A stretch of 64,000 bases of DNA from contig JBALVL010000006.1 of NCBI GenBank assembly GCA_036961355.1, forward strand, positions 74,045-138,044, read 5' to 3'. The translations under genes and the position numbers were made by a program. The notes beneath the pieces are model-generated. The model saw only the letters and a program-made list of their open reading frames with translations, was not told the origin of the DNA and made no database searches. This stretch comes from Motiliproteus sp036961355 (lineage in GTDB: Bacteria; Pseudomonadota; Gammaproteobacteria; Pseudomonadales; Balneatricaceae). Below, one piece after another: positions 18,254 through 27,267 of the stretch. How positions within the stretch are numbered: position 1 is the first letter of the stretch; each line of letters opens with the position of its first letter.

Positions 18254-19008
18254 CAGTTTGCCTCCACCAACTCTTTAACCCAACCGGTGCGTTTCTCCCG
18301 CTCAAGAATTTCAGTACGGGTACGCAGCATCAGTATAACGGCGAAGAAGCAATAAAAACCGATCACCATCACCAGCAATGGCATCCACATTTCGGGCGCC
18401 ATCTTAGGTGCCTCGGTTACCGAAAACGTTGACCCCTGATGCAACGTGTTCCACCACTCTACAGAGTACTTAATGATCGGAATATTGACCACGCCCACCA
18501 ACGACAATACCGCCCCGGCTTTACCGGCATTAAGCTCATTATCAATGGTTGAGTGAAGGGTATAGACACCAATATAGAGGAACAGCAGGATCAGCATCGC
18601 CGTTAATCGCGCATCCCAGACCCACCATGTTCCCCAGGTCGGCTTGCCCCAGATAGCACCGGTTGCTAACGCAAGCAGTGCCAGAGTGGCACCGATAGGG
18701 GCGCAACTCTTGCCCACCATGTCAGCCACTTTCATTTTCCAAACCAGGCTAACCAGACCCGCAACCGCCATCAACAGGTAGCATGACTGAGCCAAAATAG
18801 CCGCAGGGACGTGGATATAGATAATCCGGAAGCTGTTGCCTTGCTGGTAATCCGCTGGCGCAATCGCCAGCCCCCAAACAAGACCGGTAATCAGCATTAA
18901 CAACGCAACAACTGCAAAGCCGGGCAGCAACTTGCCCATAATTTCAAAGCTCCAGCGCGGCGAACCTAATCGGTAAAACCACCTAGGCATGGTCCAGCTC
19001 TTTGCCAT
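18253..19008 (-). CDS. ccmC: Heme exporter protein CcmC
   Basis: The 251-residue protein has six membrane helices and the periplasmic tryptophan-rich heme-handling motif in WGTWWVWDARLT (about 135-147), which marks CcmC. External histidines (IIYIHVPAAI and STIDN region) fit heme ligation. CcmC loads heme on the chaperone CcmE in the periplasm. The gene lies 20 bases after ccmB and shares a base with ccmD. Confidence 0.96.
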   Translation of the reverse strand: MAKSWTMPRWFYRLGSPRWSFEIMGKLLPGFAVVALLMLITGLVWGLAIAPADYQQGNSFRIIYIHVPAAILAQSCYLLMAVAGLVSLVWKMKVADMVGKSCAPIGATLALLALATGAIWGKPTWGTWWVWDARLTAMLILLFLYIGVYTLHSTIDNELNAGKAGAVLSLVGVVNIPIIKYSVEWWNTLHQGSTFSVTEAPKMAPEMWMPLLVMVIGFYCFFAVILMLRTRTEILEREKRTGWVKELVEAN

Positions 19009-19028
19009 TATCTGTCTCTCATCATTTA

Positions 19029-19730
19029 TCAGTTACTGACGCTGATCCGCAATCCAGCGGCCACGGCCAACGGTGCCAATACAACTCCTAACGCAAGAAT
19101 CGCTCCCATGATCGCCAGATAACCCTCCACCGGCAAACCTATAGACGCTGCTTGGACCGTTCCAGTTCCAAAAATTAATACCGGAATATACAACGGCAAA
19201 ACCAGCAGTGAAATAAGGACCCCGCCTTTGCGCAACCCGACTGTCAGTCCGGCTCCGATCGCACCGATCAAACTCAGTGTCGGGGTACCCAGCAACAGGC
19301 TGATCACCAGTGCCGACATCCCCTGCTCCGGTAGAAACAACATCACACCCAACAACGGTGCCATCAACGTTAGCGGCAGACCACTGATCATCCAGTGGGC
19401 GCAGATCTTGGCAAACACCAGCAACGCCAACGGTTGCGGACTCAACAGCATCTGCTCAAGCGAGCCGTCATCAAAGTCGGATTGAAACAGGCTATCCATC
19501 GATAGCAAGGTTGCCAACAGTGCCGCGACCCAGACCACACCCGCGGCAACCTCAGACAGAAACTCCGGGTCAGGACTAACCCCCAGCGGGAATAAGGTTG
19601 CCACCATCAGAAAAAACATCAACGGACTGATCAGGTCATTACGGCGGCGATAGGCCAACATCAGGTCGCGGCGCAACGTGATCCAGAAAACTCGCCGTAA
19701 CGACAGGTCGCTATTATCAGGACTGATCAT
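19029..19730 (-). CDS. ccmB: Heme exporter permease CcmB
   Basis: The 233-residue hydrophobic protein has six helices. It opens with a cytosolic segment WITLRRDLMLAYRRRNDLISPLMFF typical of CcmB and contains LFQSDFDDGSLEQMLLSPQPL, the family's conserved loop. CcmB is the membrane partner of the ATPase CcmA in releasing heme-loaded CcmE. The start shares one base with the ccmA stop (TGATG). Confidence 0.95.
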   Translation of the reverse strand: MISPDNSDLSLRRVFWITLRRDLMLAYRRRNDLISPLMFFLMVATLFPLGVSPDPEFLSEVAAGVVWVAALLATLLSMDSLFQSDFDDGSLEQMLLSPQPLALLVFAKICAHWMISGLPLTLMAPLLGVMLFLPEQGMSALVISLLLGTPTLSLIGAIGAGLTVGLRKGGVLISLLVLPLYIPVLIFGTGTVQAASIGLPVEGYLAIMGAILALGVVLAPLAVAAGLRISVSN

Positions 19731-20392
19731 CAGTGCGCCGCCTCTTTGGATTCGAAGACAGGATCGCCCAAGGTCACTTTACGCAAGTTGTCACGGATCG
19801 CCAGCTCATGATGCGTCGTCAGGATCACACTCCCACCTTGTGCCGCATGCTTGGCGATCAACGCCTCTTTGCGGGCTACACCACGCTTATCGATGGCGGT
19901 AAACGGCTCATCAAGAATCCACAACGGCGCATCGCTGAGATACAAACGAGCCAAGCTCACCCGACGATTTTGCCCGGCCGACAACGAGTGACAAGGGACA
20001 TCTTCAAAACCAAACAGGCCTACGCTTTCCAACGCCTGCGCGATTCGCTCCAACCGGGTATGCGGATGCATCGCGCAGTACCAGCGCAGATTTTCCTCGG
20101 GGGTTAAAATGGCCTTAACTCCGGGTAGATGGCCAAAGTAGAGCAGCTCAGCGAGAAACTCGTCGCGAACATCACCGATGGGCTGATCATTGAACAGAAT
20201 GTCGCCTTCAAAGTCTTGCGACAGGCCACTGAGAATCCGCAGCAGCGTGGTTTTACCGCTTCCGTTAGGGCCTTCGACCTGCACAATCTCACCGGGATTG
20301 AGACAAAAATTAAGGTTTTCGAACAACACCCGTTCATCGCGTTCGCAGAACAGGTCTCGTACCTCAAGCAAAGGGGTAGACAAAATCGACAA
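19730..20392 (-). CDS. ccmA: Heme exporter ATP-binding protein CcmA
   Basis: This is an ABC ATPase of 220 residues with Walker A GPNGSGKTT, signature LSAGQ, Walker B LWILDEPF and switch histidine in ILTTHHE. It matches CcmA by the short form and by its neighbours ccmB, C and D. The start is TTG 20392; TTG 20383 is also possible, and GGAAGG lies 2 or 11 bases before them, so the exact start is uncertain. No ATG lies near. It is the first gene of the ccmABCD-ccmH-zipA-ligA unit and is divergent from the FliK-like gene. Confidence 0.95.
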   Translation of the reverse strand: MSILSTPLLEVRDLFCERDERVLFENLNFCLNPGEIVQVEGPNGSGKTTLLRILSGLSQDFEGDILFNDQPIGDVRDEFLAELLYFGHLPGVKAILTPEENLRWYCAMHPHTRLERIAQALESVGLFGFEDVPCHSLSAGQNRRVSLARLYLSDAPLWILDEPFTAIDKRGVARKEALIAKHAAQGGSVILTTHHELAIRDNLRKVTLGDPVFESKEAAH

Positions 20393-20562
20393 AACCTTCC
20401 ATTACAAAGTGATGACAGTCAGACAGGCACTAAGCGGTGCCGTTCTTCCTTAACCGGATAAATCAGCGCATTATATACGAATAATACCGACAGGCAGAGC
20501 CTTGCGCGCCATTATCGAGCGATGCTGTAGCACCTGAAAATCGTTTACTGCTGGAGAGACTA

Positions 20563-22605
20563 TTGGTTGACCTATTAAACAGTGCCAGCCGCCAACCACT
20601 GCCTAGCGATGTCGCGTCAAGCATACGCCGACTTGAGGCAATGCTGACGCAGGGACAACCACGCACTGCACAAGTGGTACAGGTTACGCCGCAAGCACAA
20701 GCATCGGCACAAACCGCGATAGCCGCTACCACGGCACCGATCAATACTGCCACCGGCAGCCCTGTTCCTGCAGCTAACAGCGGCCCACTATCGCCGACAG
20801 CCGCAATAGCCGGCAGCGCATCACAGGCTCCAGCATCATCGGCTTCGACAACTAATGCCTCAGCAGCCTCAACGCCACTTCTTTCATCACCTCTTACGCC
20901 TAATTCGACTGCAGGCACAGCTGTAGGTACGACAGCGCCCTCATCGACCGAACTGTTTAAAATACAGGTACGACTTGAAGGCCGGCTATTTGAATTAATC
21001 GCCCAAAAACCGCTCCCCCCCGGCAGCGAAGTTCAGATTAGCAAAGACAGCAACAACCGAATCAGCCTGCAGCTACCGCCCGCAACGCCACAAGGGCGGC
21101 AGCCGGCGGCCAACGCGGCGCCAACAACGGCATCTACCAACCCGGCAAATAACGCCGCAGTTGCGCAACGCGGCAGTACACCCAGCAATCCACAGGCTTC
21201 CGGCCAACAACTCACCAGTGGGCGTGCGCACAACGCCAGCGGCATACAGAGCTCCCAAAACGCACTCTCTACATCACAAGCCGCCCTGAGCAGTGGCCGC
21301 AGTCCAGCTCAATCCAGCAGTCAGGCCAGCGCGACATCGCCACAAACAACAGTACAAACAACGCCCCAGAGCAACAACCAAACCACGGCTCAATCAAGCC
21401 CTACCAGCAGCACAACGAGACACAACACGCCAAACCAAGGCCCGCTTGAACGAATCGCGTTACAACCGACCAAAGCCGACCTACCGCTACGCCTCGGCCA
21501 GCGCGTCAACGCTGAGGTGATCAGTTCACGCCCTGTCGTCGCCTCGCAAACAACGGCAGCAACATCAGCGTCACCACAGCGAGCAGCAACATCTGCCACA
21601 CAAAACCAAGCGTCCGCCGCGCCACCCCAAACAGAGAGACAGCTGCTTCGTCTTAACGTTCAGGGTCAAAAAATCGAACTGATTAGCCCCAAGCCCCTTC
21701 CTCCGGGAAGCGAGTTACAACTGGTTAGGGACAACAAAGGCCAACTTTGGGCCGAACTCCCTACCGCCAAAACCAAAGCGATCGAACAGGTATTGCGTGA
21801 ACATCTGCCACAGCAGCAATCTCCGGCACCGCTGCTCAACCTTCTCAACCACTCTCAAGCCAGCGGCCAGCTGCAACAAGCCAAACCCTTATTAATGAAC
21901 CTGATCAGTTTATTGACCGGGCGCTCCCTCACTAGTCCACAACAAACCAGCGCTGAGAGCGTCAAACAGCAGGTACAGAGCAGCGGCACGTTAATGGAAA
22001 GCAACATCGCCCGTGGAGATACGCAGAACCTAGGACAGGACCACAAAGCGTTGCTGCTTCGACTGGCAAACCAATTGAGCCAGCCCAGTACGCAATCAGA
22101 TCTACCGAAAACGCTCAGCGAACAGATCATCCAACAAACACAACAGGCATTGAGCCGAGTACTGGTTAACCAAATCACCAGCGGACTTGCCGGTCAAGCT
22201 CAGGACAACAGTGCCGACACCAACACCAACCGGGCGCTGGCATTGGACATCCCGGTCGCCTGGCAGGATAAAACCGAGAATTTACAGCTAAAAATTGAAC
22301 GCGAAGCCGCTAGTGCGGATGAAACTGGGGAGATGCAATACCGCTGGAAGATACGACTCAACTTTGAATTTTCCGAAAACCGTAGCCTCGAAGCCGAACT
22401 GACACTGGAACAAAATCGCGTCAGTGTCATTTGGAGTGGTGATAGCAGCATTCGCCGCAAGGTTGAGCAGCAGCTCGACCAGCTACAACAACGACTCGAA
22501 GAGCTTGGCCTAGAGGTCCAAACACTGGGCGTACGCGACAACTTGCCCGGAAGCGACACCCACATCAAACCACCCCGTAACCAATTGATCGATATAAAGA
22601 CCTGA
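20563..22605 (+). CDS. FliK-like flagellar hook-length control family protein
   Basis: The 680-residue protein starts at TTG 20563 with GGAG 7 bases upstream. Most is low-complexity Gln/Ser/Thr/Ala/Pro sequence. Two related beta-rich modules stand out: FKIQVRLEGRLFELIAQ to KPLPPGSEVQISKD (about 128-160), and LLRLNVQGQKIELISP to KPLPPGSELQLVRD (about 360-392). The C-terminus (about 560-665) resembles the FliK/Flg_hook domain (WKIRLNFEFSENRSLEAELTL and the Gln/Leu-rich helix). A second, canonical fliK exists at 43053-44756, so this is a paralogue. In Pseudomonas the equivalent locus also lies between ccmA and an FlhB-tail gene. Its role is not established; a secretion-related ruler or export accessory is the guess. 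Confidence 0.72.
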   Translation: MVDLLNSASRQPLPSDVASSIRRLEAMLTQGQPRTAQVVQVTPQAQASAQTAIAATTAPINTATGSPVPAANSGPLSPTAAIAGSASQAPASSASTTNASAASTPLLSSPLTPNSTAGTAVGTTAPSSTELFKIQVRLEGRLFELIAQKPLPPGSEVQISKDSNNRISLQLPPATPQGRQPAANAAPTTASTNPANNAAVAQRGSTPSNPQASGQQLTSGRAHNASGIQSSQNALSTSQAALSSGRSPAQSSSQASATSPQTTVQTTPQSNNQTTAQSSPTSSTTRHNTPNQGPLERIALQPTKADLPLRLGQRVNAEVISSRPVVASQTTAATSASPQRAATSATQNQASAAPPQTERQLLRLNVQGQKIELISPKPLPPGSELQLVRDNKGQLWAELPTAKTKAIEQVLREHLPQQQSPAPLLNLLNHSQASGQLQQAKPLLMNLISLLTGRSLTSPQQTSAESVKQQVQSSGTLMESNIARGDTQNLGQDHKALLLRLANQLSQPSTQSDLPKTLSEQIIQQTQQALSRVLVNQITSGLAGQAQDNSADTNTNRALALDIPVAWQDKTENLQLKIEREAASADETGEMQYRWKIRLNFEFSENRSLEAELTLEQNRVSVIWSGDSSIRRKVEQQLDQLQQRLEELGLEVQTLGVRDNLPGSDTHIKPPRNQLIDIKT

Positions 22606-22607
22606 CT

Positions 22608-22916
22608 ATGGACAATCCAACTGAAGAGAACGATAGCCGTGCGATTGCGCTAACCTACAACCAACAACGTGCACCGTATTTGTCGGCCAAAGGTAAAGGG
22701 CTTGTCGCCGAAGAGATTATTCGTATCGCGGCAGAAAATGGCATCCTGATCCACGAAGACCCGGCGTTGGTGGAGACGTTATCGCTGCTGCAGCTCGGGC
22801 AGGACATCCCAGAATCGCTCTACAAAGCGATCGCAGAAGTGATCGCCTTCGCCTACAGTTTGCGGACCGACAAGGAAGAGTTCACCGATCAGATCTCAAG
22901 GCCGCAGCCCCTTTAA
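22608..22916 (+). CDS. FlhB C-terminal-like export switch protein (EscU/YscU/HrcU family)
   Basis: The 102-residue protein corresponds to only the cytosolic tail of FlhB: RAIALTYNQQRAPYLSAKGKGLVAEEIIRIAAENGILIHEDPALVETLSLL and PESLYKAIAEVIAFAYSL. It lacks the membrane part and the NPTH autocleavage loop. Such FlhB-tail proteins accompany many flagellar loci; in some bacteria they can partly replace the cleaved FlhB tail. It begins 2 bases after the FliK-like gene. Its last 35 bases overlap the end of the convergent DUF2802 gene. Confidence 0.85.
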   Translation: MDNPTEENDSRAIALTYNQQRAPYLSAKGKGLVAEEIIRIAAENGILIHEDPALVETLSLLQLGQDIPESLYKAIAEVIAFAYSLRTDKEEFTDQISRPQPL

Positions 22917-23295
22917 TCTCCTGATGGAGCAGCGCCATCAGCTCAGCCTCAGGTCGGGCAATGCCACAGGAACTGACTAGGTCTTCTACCTCAGCCCCCA
23001 TCTCCATCAGTTTTGCAGCTTGATTGTAAGCCAGTGTACCTGGATCACGATTTTCCAGTTCAAGCTGTTTTTCAACGGAGATATTTAGCCGCTGTTCAAC
23101 CTGCTTCAAACGACGCCCCATCCCCATCGCACCACTATTAGTGATACGAATTTCATTGCGCAGCACATTAAGCAGCGCAGCGTAATTACGCTGCTGATTT
23201 CGCAAGCGACGCTGTATTCGGAACAACCAAAAAAGCGCCGACAATAAACCTATTGCGAGCACGGCAATTGTCAGCAAAAGCAGAGGGGATGACAT
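22882..23295 (-). CDS. DUF2802 domain protein in chemotaxis operon
   Basis: The 137-residue protein has one N-terminal membrane helix (LLLLTIAVLAIGLLSALFWLF), a basic stretch, a coiled-coil-like helix (MGMGRRLKQVEQRLN) and the DUF2802 segment YNQAAKLMEMGAEVEDLVSSCGIARPEAELMALLH, which looks like a helix-turn-helix. The family regularly follows cheW in Pseudomonas-type flagellar clusters. Function is unknown; a membrane-anchored accessory of the chemotaxis array is inferred from position only. Its 3' end overlaps the convergent FlhB-tail gene by 35 bases. Confidence 0.83.
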   Translation of the reverse strand: MSSPLLLLTIAVLAIGLLSALFWLFRIQRRLRNQQRNYAALLNVLRNEIRITNSGAMGMGRRLKQVEQRLNISVEKQLELENRDPGTLAYNQAAKLMEMGAEVEDLVSSCGIARPEAELMALLHQEIKGAAALRSDR

Positions 23296-23318
23296 AGGGG
23301 TTCAACAGGTCCCAATCA

Positions 23319-23798
23319 TTATATCAACGAGATATCAGACCATTCATCTTCGGTCATCATCTTATCAAGCTCAACCAAAATCAGTAACCGATCGTCTTTG
23401 TGACAGACGCCCTGGATGAACTTAGTGCTCTCCTCAGTACCGATATTAGGCGCCTTCTCGATCTCTGACTGATTCAGATAAACCACTTCAGACACCGCAT
23501 CAACAAGAATACCGATCACCTGTTTCTCCACCTCAATAATCACCACTCGGGTGTTATCGGTGACATCAGCAGGCATCAGACCAAAGCGCTGCCGGGTATC
23601 TATGACGGTAACAACATTACCCCGCAGGTTAATGATGCCCAGTACATACGAAGGCGCGCCCGGAACCGGAGCGATTTCGCTATAGCGCAACACTTCCTGA
23701 ACCTGCATAACATTAATGCCGTAGATCTCATCCTTTAACAGAAAGGTGACGTACTGCAATACTGAATCATCACTACCACTGGCGGCATTAATGCTCAT
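23319..23798 (-). CDS. cheW: Chemotaxis coupling protein CheW
   Basis: The 159-residue length is normal for CheW, the adaptor between chemoreceptors and CheA. The two SH3-like lobes are complete: VTFLLKDEIYGINVMQVQEVLRY, VLGIINLRGNVVTVIDTRQRFG (the receptor-binding NLRG motif) and VIGILVDAVSEVVYL. It follows parP by 117 bases in the cheYZAB-mot-par operon. Confidence 0.96.
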   Translation of the reverse strand: MSINAASGSDDSVLQYVTFLLKDEIYGINVMQVQEVLRYSEIAPVPGAPSYVLGIINLRGNVVTVIDTRQRFGLMPADVTDNTRVVIIEVEKQVIGILVDAVSEVVYLNQSEIEKAPNIGTEESTKFIQGVCHKDDRLLILVELDKMMTEDEWSDISLI

Positions 23799-23915
23799 AC
23801 GGTTTTCCTCTTATCCGGCGATTTGCCGGTTTGGTCGCTAATTATTTCTGACATATTGCTTGCGATAGTAGGGCTTCAACGCCATCGATACAATAGATAC
23901 ACTAAGGGCGTCGCG

Positions 23916-24767
23916 TCAGGAGAGTTGATTCATCTGCGCATTATCGACCTGGCTTTGGCGCAGCAATTCCATCAGCGCAGACACATCCATGATCGCACAC
24001 ATATGATCGATGACAGTGCCCGCCAACCAAGGCCGGCGGCCACGATCACTACGCCAGCGAACTTGATCGGGCTCAAGGGTGATCGCATCTTCGACCGAAT
24101 GGCAGGCCATCCCCCACTCACTACCCTCCATCAAAATGACGTATTTAAAATCCTCCAATCCCTGTTCAGGATACTTTTCGGGCATGACCCAACGGGCAGT
24201 GTCGATCGCTTTCACGGTGCCCGCCGTTTTTGACGGCAGCAACCCCAGAAACCAGTCGGGCTGTCCGAACAGTGGCCGCAGCGCCTCTTCAATCACCAGC
24301 ACACCGCCCAATTCGACCAGCGGCACGGCAAGGGTTAATCCGGCTACCTTGAACAGCAAACATTCGAAACGCTGTTGAGCCCAATCGGGATAGCCGTTAT
24401 GCCAACGATCAGAGCTCGACACCGTCTCGGTCTGCAGCTCAGTAGCGGTTTCCACCAGTGACTCAGTGATGGTTTCAGCTAGCGGCTCAAGGACAGAGTC
24501 GGGGGATACGCTCTTATCAACTACCTCCGTTGCTGTCGCAACACTGGCAGCCGTGATCTCAACAACCGGCAACGTTTCGGTAGCTACCACCGGCTCCACG
24601 ACAGCAGTCAACACCCGGGCATCCTCTTGCTGAGCTTGGGTGGTCGCATCGCTTAACAACGCATCGAGGTAATCCTGTACCGCCTGCTGTGGTGCCAGCG
24701 TCGTAGTTTCCGCGGAAACGGTCTGTGGTTGCACCTGCGGTTCAGGCTTATGACTGCTTGGTTTCAT
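23916..24767 (-). CDS. parP: Polar chemotaxis array protein ParP (CheW-like domain)
   Basis: The 283-residue protein has an acidic, Thr/Val/Glu/Pro-rich N-terminal part (1-120) and a C-terminal CheW-like domain (FECLLFKVAGLTLAVPLVELGGVLVIEE, PDWFLGLLPSKTAGTVKAIDTARWV). The pairing with an adjacent ParA-like gene and with cheW is the layout of parC-parP in Vibrio and Pseudomonas, where ParP links CheA and the receptor array to the cell pole through its CheW-like (AIF) domain. The identification rests on architecture plus position. Confidence 0.85.
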   Translation of the reverse strand: MKPSSHKPEPQVQPQTVSAETTTLAPQQAVQDYLDALLSDATTQAQQEDARVLTAVVEPVVATETLPVVEITAASVATATEVVDKSVSPDSVLEPLAETITESLVETATELQTETVSSSDRWHNGYPDWAQQRFECLLFKVAGLTLAVPLVELGGVLVIEEALRPLFGQPDWFLGLLPSKTAGTVKAIDTARWVMPEKYPEQGLEDFKYVILMEGSEWGMACHSVEDAITLEPDQVRWRSDRGRRPWLAGTVIDHMCAIMDVSALMELLRQSQVDNAQMNQLS

Positions 24768-24787
24768 AACGTGATCGCGGTCTCTGT

Positions 24788-25573
24788 TTAAATCTTGGCT
24801 GATTGCTTTTCTTGTTCTTGCAACCAGCGCAACAACATACCGTAGGAGCGAACCCCGTGTGAGGTGGGATCTAACGCTGAGGGAACGATACCTTCTGAGC
24901 TGGCGTTACGAAGTTTGGTATCCACCGGGATGATCGCATGAGCAACCTGAGCAGGGTAAGTCTGCTTAATTTTTCGCAAACTTTGCATCGACGCTTGGGT
25001 ACGTCGGTCAAAAAAGGTCGGCAGAATATGGTAATCCAACTTACGGCTACGGGCTTTATTAATCATTGATAGCGTTCGCACCATTCGCTCCAGCCCCTTT
25101 ATTGCAAGGAACTCGGTCTGCACCGGGACGATTAACCGATCGCAAGCCGCCAATGCATTAACCATCAAAATACCCAGCACCGGAGGGCTGTCGATTAACA
25201 CATAATCAAACTGATCCCAGAGCTGCACCAGCGATTGCGAAACCATCAACCCCATCCCCTCGCTGCCGACCGAACGCCGCTCGAGAGTCGCCATCGCCGT
25301 GGAGGCCGGAATCAGGCTAATACGATCGTGTGAAGTCCCCTGCAGCAAGCCGGACACTTTTGCCGGCGTTGACGTACCCGCTTCAAAAAGATCGTAGGCA
25401 GAGTGCTCTAGCGTGTCGGGATCATAGCCAAAGTAACTGGTCAGCGAGCCGTGCGGATCGAGATCAACCAACAAAACATCCAGCCCCTGGTCCGCTAACA
25501 AACCGGCAAGGGTGACGACGGTTGTGGTTTTCCCCACACCGCCTTTTTGATTGGCTACTGCCCAGATATGCAC
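24788..25573 (-). CDS. parC: ParA-like ATPase ParC for polar chemotaxis arrays
   Basis: The 261-residue ParA/MinD-type ATPase has a deviant Walker A KGGVGKTTT at residues 10-18, LLVDLDPHGSLTSYFG (Walker A') and DYVLIDSPPVLGILMVNAL (Walker B). It is not a chromosome partition protein by context: it lies between motD and the CheW-domain protein. In Vibrio and Pseudomonas this is ParC, which recruits chemotaxis arrays to the flagellated pole and partitions them at division. It is distinct from the topoisomerase subunit of the same symbol. Confidence 0.87.
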   Translation of the reverse strand: MHIWAVANQKGGVGKTTTVVTLAGLLADQGLDVLLVDLDPHGSLTSYFGYDPDTLEHSAYDLFEAGTSTPAKVSGLLQGTSHDRISLIPASTAMATLERRSVGSEGMGLMVSQSLVQLWDQFDYVLIDSPPVLGILMVNALAACDRLIVPVQTEFLAIKGLERMVRTLSMINKARSRKLDYHILPTFFDRRTQASMQSLRKIKQTYPAQVAHAIIPVDTKLRNASSEGIVPSALDPTSHGVRSYGMLLRWLQEQEKQSAKI

Positions 25574-25630
25574 TCTGTCACCCTCATATTGTAAACACTG
25601 CTGGCTACCGCATCACGGTTTAACCAAGAC

Positions 25631-26515
25631 TTACTGTTGATTCAGCAGCACTGCATCATCTATCGCTGGCGCTGGACCTATGGGTTGCTGCTGCAATGTT
25701 TTCTGCGCCGCATCGTCACTAAAATAATGGCTTTGATCGTTCGCCAAAGCACGCTGTACCGTTTCATCGCGTGCAACAATGATCACAATCCGGCGATTTT
25801 TACTTCGCCCCCTGGCAGACCGATTACTGACTTTCGGCCGATTCTCACCGTAGCCGATCGCGGCCATCCGCTTCGAATCAACACCAAAATAAGCGAGTAT
25901 CCTCACCACCCCGGCAGCACGGGCTGCCGATAACTCCCAATTAGAAGGGTACCGATCGCTCTGGATCGGCTGATTATCGGTAAAGCCCTCAACCTGAAGC
26001 GGATTATTATAGGGCTTCAAAATCGTTGCCAGCCCTTCAAGCAGAGCATCAGCGTTTTGATTCGGCGCCGCCCGGCCACTTTCAAACAATACGCCGGAAC
26101 CGATCTCTATCTCCAACCACAGCTTATTAGCCGAGACCGAGATCTCTCCATCGGCGATAAGCTCCTGAAATCTAGCCTTGGCATCGGACTGAATCTGCAG
26201 CAACTCCTGCCCCTGTTGCTCGCCGCCTTCGATCCGCCCAGGCTCCTGCATGGGCTGTTGTTCGAGCAGACCGATATCACGATTGGGATTACGCAGTGAC
26301 AGATCACCAACAGCAATCTGCTCAAAACTTTGATCAACCCCCAGAAAGATTCCTGATAACGACTCGGATAAAACCTGATATTTGCCTTCGTTAACCGAAG
26401 AAATCGAATACATCACCACAAAAAAAGCCAGCAGCAGGGTGATAAAATCAGCATAAGAAACAACCCAACGGTCTGCGCTGGTTTCAGGTGCCCGTTCTCG
26501 GTATCGCCTAGTCAT
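25631..26515 (-). CDS. motD: Flagellar stator protein MotD (MotB family)
   Basis: The 294-residue protein has one N-terminal helix with the proton-carrying Asp in SYADFITLLLAFFVVMYSIS, a plug/linker region, and a C-terminal OmpA-like peptidoglycan-binding domain (VEGFTDNQPIQSDRYPSNWELSAARA). It forms the stator with the adjacent MotC. Naming as motD follows the Pseudomonas arrangement cheB-motC-motD. The 3' tail is Gln/Ala-rich. Confidence 0.92.
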   Translation of the reverse strand: MTRRYRERAPETSADRWVVSYADFITLLLAFFVVMYSISSVNEGKYQVLSESLSGIFLGVDQSFEQIAVGDLSLRNPNRDIGLLEQQPMQEPGRIEGGEQQGQELLQIQSDAKARFQELIADGEISVSANKLWLEIEIGSGVLFESGRAAPNQNADALLEGLATILKPYNNPLQVEGFTDNQPIQSDRYPSNWELSAARAAGVVRILAYFGVDSKRMAAIGYGENRPKVSNRSARGRSKNRRIVIIVARDETVQRALANDQSHYFSDDAAQKTLQQQPIGPAPAIDDAVLLNQQ

Positions 26516-26526
26516 CTATACCTCCC

Positions 26527-27267
26527 TTACCTGAGGTAGCTTTCTAACCGCATCCGAATCGCCAATGGATTATGCCCCTGAGCAATCGATAAAAAGCCCT
26601 CAAGCATCATCTCATGGTACTGATAGCGCTGCAGAATGATCGATTTCAGCCGGCCGGCGATCGGTAACAGCGCTAAGTTAGCCAGCCCGACACCATAGAT
26701 CGTCGCAACAAAGGCAGTGGCTATACCGCTGCCCAGCATGTCGGGGGAACCGAGATTGGTCATCACGTGAATCAGCCCCATAACCGCGCCGATAATACCG
26801 ATGGTTGGTGCGTATCCGCCCATGCTTTCATACAGACGAGCCGCTTGCAGGTCGCGTTGCTCGCGGATATTTAGCTCCATCAACATCAGGTCACGAATCG
26901 CCTCTTTCTCATTACCATCAGCAATTAACTGCAACCCTTTTTGCAAAAATTCATCGCTATCAATCTCTGCCTGTTTTTCTAATCCCAGCAAGCCATAACG
27001 CCGGGCTTGCATGCTCCAGCCAACAATTTTATCGATCCCTTGCTCAAAACTCAGCCGCGGCGGGGAAAACACCCAACCAAACATGCCCAGTGCTCGCTGG
27101 GCTTCAGGGAGAGAGAACTGCAGCAGTCCTGCGCCCAGCGTGCCACCAAACACAATCAGTGCCGCAGATCCATTAAGCAGCGTATCGAGACTGCCGCCCT
27201 CGACTAGCTGGCCACCAAAAATGGCGACGATAACCAGCACAATACCTACCAGACTAAGGCGATCCAT
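26527..27267 (-). CDS. motC: Flagellar stator protein MotC (MotA family)
   Basis: The 246-residue protein has four membrane helices: two at the N-terminus (LVGIVLVIVAIFGG, SAALIVFGGTLGAGLL) and two near the end (GGYAPTIGIIGAVMGLIHVM, IATAFVATIYGVGLANLALLPI). A cytosolic loop between the pairs contacts the rotor protein FliG. The GIIGAVMGLI and AFVATIYGVGLANL segments are the MotA/ExbB proton-channel signature. ATG 27267 shares a base with the cheB stop; motD follows after 11 bases. Confidence 0.94.
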   Translation of the reverse strand: MDRLSLVGIVLVIVAIFGGQLVEGGSLDTLLNGSAALIVFGGTLGAGLLQFSLPEAQRALGMFGWVFSPPRLSFEQGIDKIVGWSMQARRYGLLGLEKQAEIDSDEFLQKGLQLIADGNEKEAIRDLMLMELNIREQRDLQAARLYESMGGYAPTIGIIGAVMGLIHVMTNLGSPDMLGSGIATAFVATIYGVGLANLALLPIAGRLKSIILQRYQYHEMMLEGFLSIAQGHNPLAIRMRLESYLR

